Positions 39,218 through 39,308 of a stretch of 39,308 bases of DNA are shown here, piece after piece. Both the position numbers and the translations under genes were made by a program. The stretch's first letter is position 1. Every line of letters starts with the position of its first letter. The notes beneath the pieces are model-generated. The model was not told the origin of the DNA. It searched no databases and worked only from the letters and a program-made list of their open reading frames with translations. Source of the stretch: Bradyrhizobium sp. 141. Its GTDB lineage: Bacteria > Pseudomonadota > Alphaproteobacteria > Rhizobiales > Xanthobacteraceae. The stretch is taken from assembly GCF_023074055.1 (NCBI RefSeq), contig NZ_JADPKR010000024.1, positions 1 to 39,308 on the forward strand, in the 5' to 3' direction.

Positions 39218-39308
39218 GTGCGCCGGGAGACCGGCAAGGAGTAGGTGGTGGAAGTCCACTACGATGAAGGAGTAGCGATCCACATCGGCCCCGAGCCGTG
39301 CGTAGGCA
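39218..39308 (+). mobile_element. Group II intron, 5' end (continues past the window)
   Basis: Begins GTGCGCCGGGAGACCGGCAA and continues with GGTGGAAGTCCACTACGATG and AAGGAGTAGCGATCCACATC, a domain I start matching the copy at 11525 with about 15 differences in 91 bp. The remainder, with any reverse transcriptase, lies beyond the window. It is on the same strand as the intron 3' end at 1-97. Confidence 0.7.

Overview
The window looks like part of a symbiosis island or symbiosis plasmid of an alpha-proteobacterial rhizobium. Intact metabolic cassettes are scattered through remnants of IS66, IS701, IS3, IS630, IS21, serine-recombinase and group II intron elements. The strongest markers are a complete rhizobial-type gibberellin (GA) operon and several sigma-54/NifA-type promoters (TGGCAC-N5-TTGC with an upstream TGT-N10-ACA). 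I cannot name the genus from the sequence alone.

Layout. 1-332: 3' end of a group II intron and an IS66 transposase tail. 634-747: NifA site and sigma-54 promoter. 1052-11283: a 3' remnant of cyp115, then cyp112, cyp114, fd, sdr, cyp117, ggps, cps and a ks gene fused in frame to idi (type 2 isopentenyl-diphosphate isomerase). This block is visibly more GC-rich than its surroundings. By known biochemistry it takes IPP/DMAPP through GGPP, ent-CPP, ent-kaurene, kaurenoic acid and GA12 to GA9. The enzyme for GA9 to GA4 (CYP115) is lost here.

11284-16914: degraded DNA with IS701 and group II intron fragments, a few small hypothetical genes, and a divergent XRE regulator / DUF2285-like pair that resembles the QseC/QseM switch of mesorhizobial integrative elements; the DUF2285 gene is truncated by an IS3 fragment. 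16915-23535: an intact five-gene operon of an LLM-class flavin monooxygenase and a peptide/nickel-type ABC importer. 23819-25822: a NifA-type promoter with tandem upstream sites but a damaged -12 element, ahead of a broken MATE transporter gene.

26479-29543: a perfect NifA site and sigma-54 promoter ahead of a 495-residue pentapeptide-repeat protein and a divergent pantothenate-synthetase (PanC)-like ligase. This is my main candidate for an undescribed symbiotic system. 29851-35480: a broken serine recombinase, an intact TauD-like gene whose distal iron-binding His is Arg, and a decayed IS21 element. 35524-39104: a third perfect NifA/sigma-54 promoter ahead of a partly eroded acyl-CoA cluster (thiolase and hydratase remnants, intact MaoC hydratase, intact TesB thioesterase). 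39218-39308: 5' end of another group II intron copy, also present as a fragment at 11525.

Three perfect sigma-54 promoters, each with a NifA half-site pair 43-95 bp upstream, suggest that the GA operon, the pentapeptide/PanC-like pair and the acyl-CoA cluster are switched on together in microaerobic nitrogen-fixing bacteroids. All functional statements are from reading the sequence; no database search was run.
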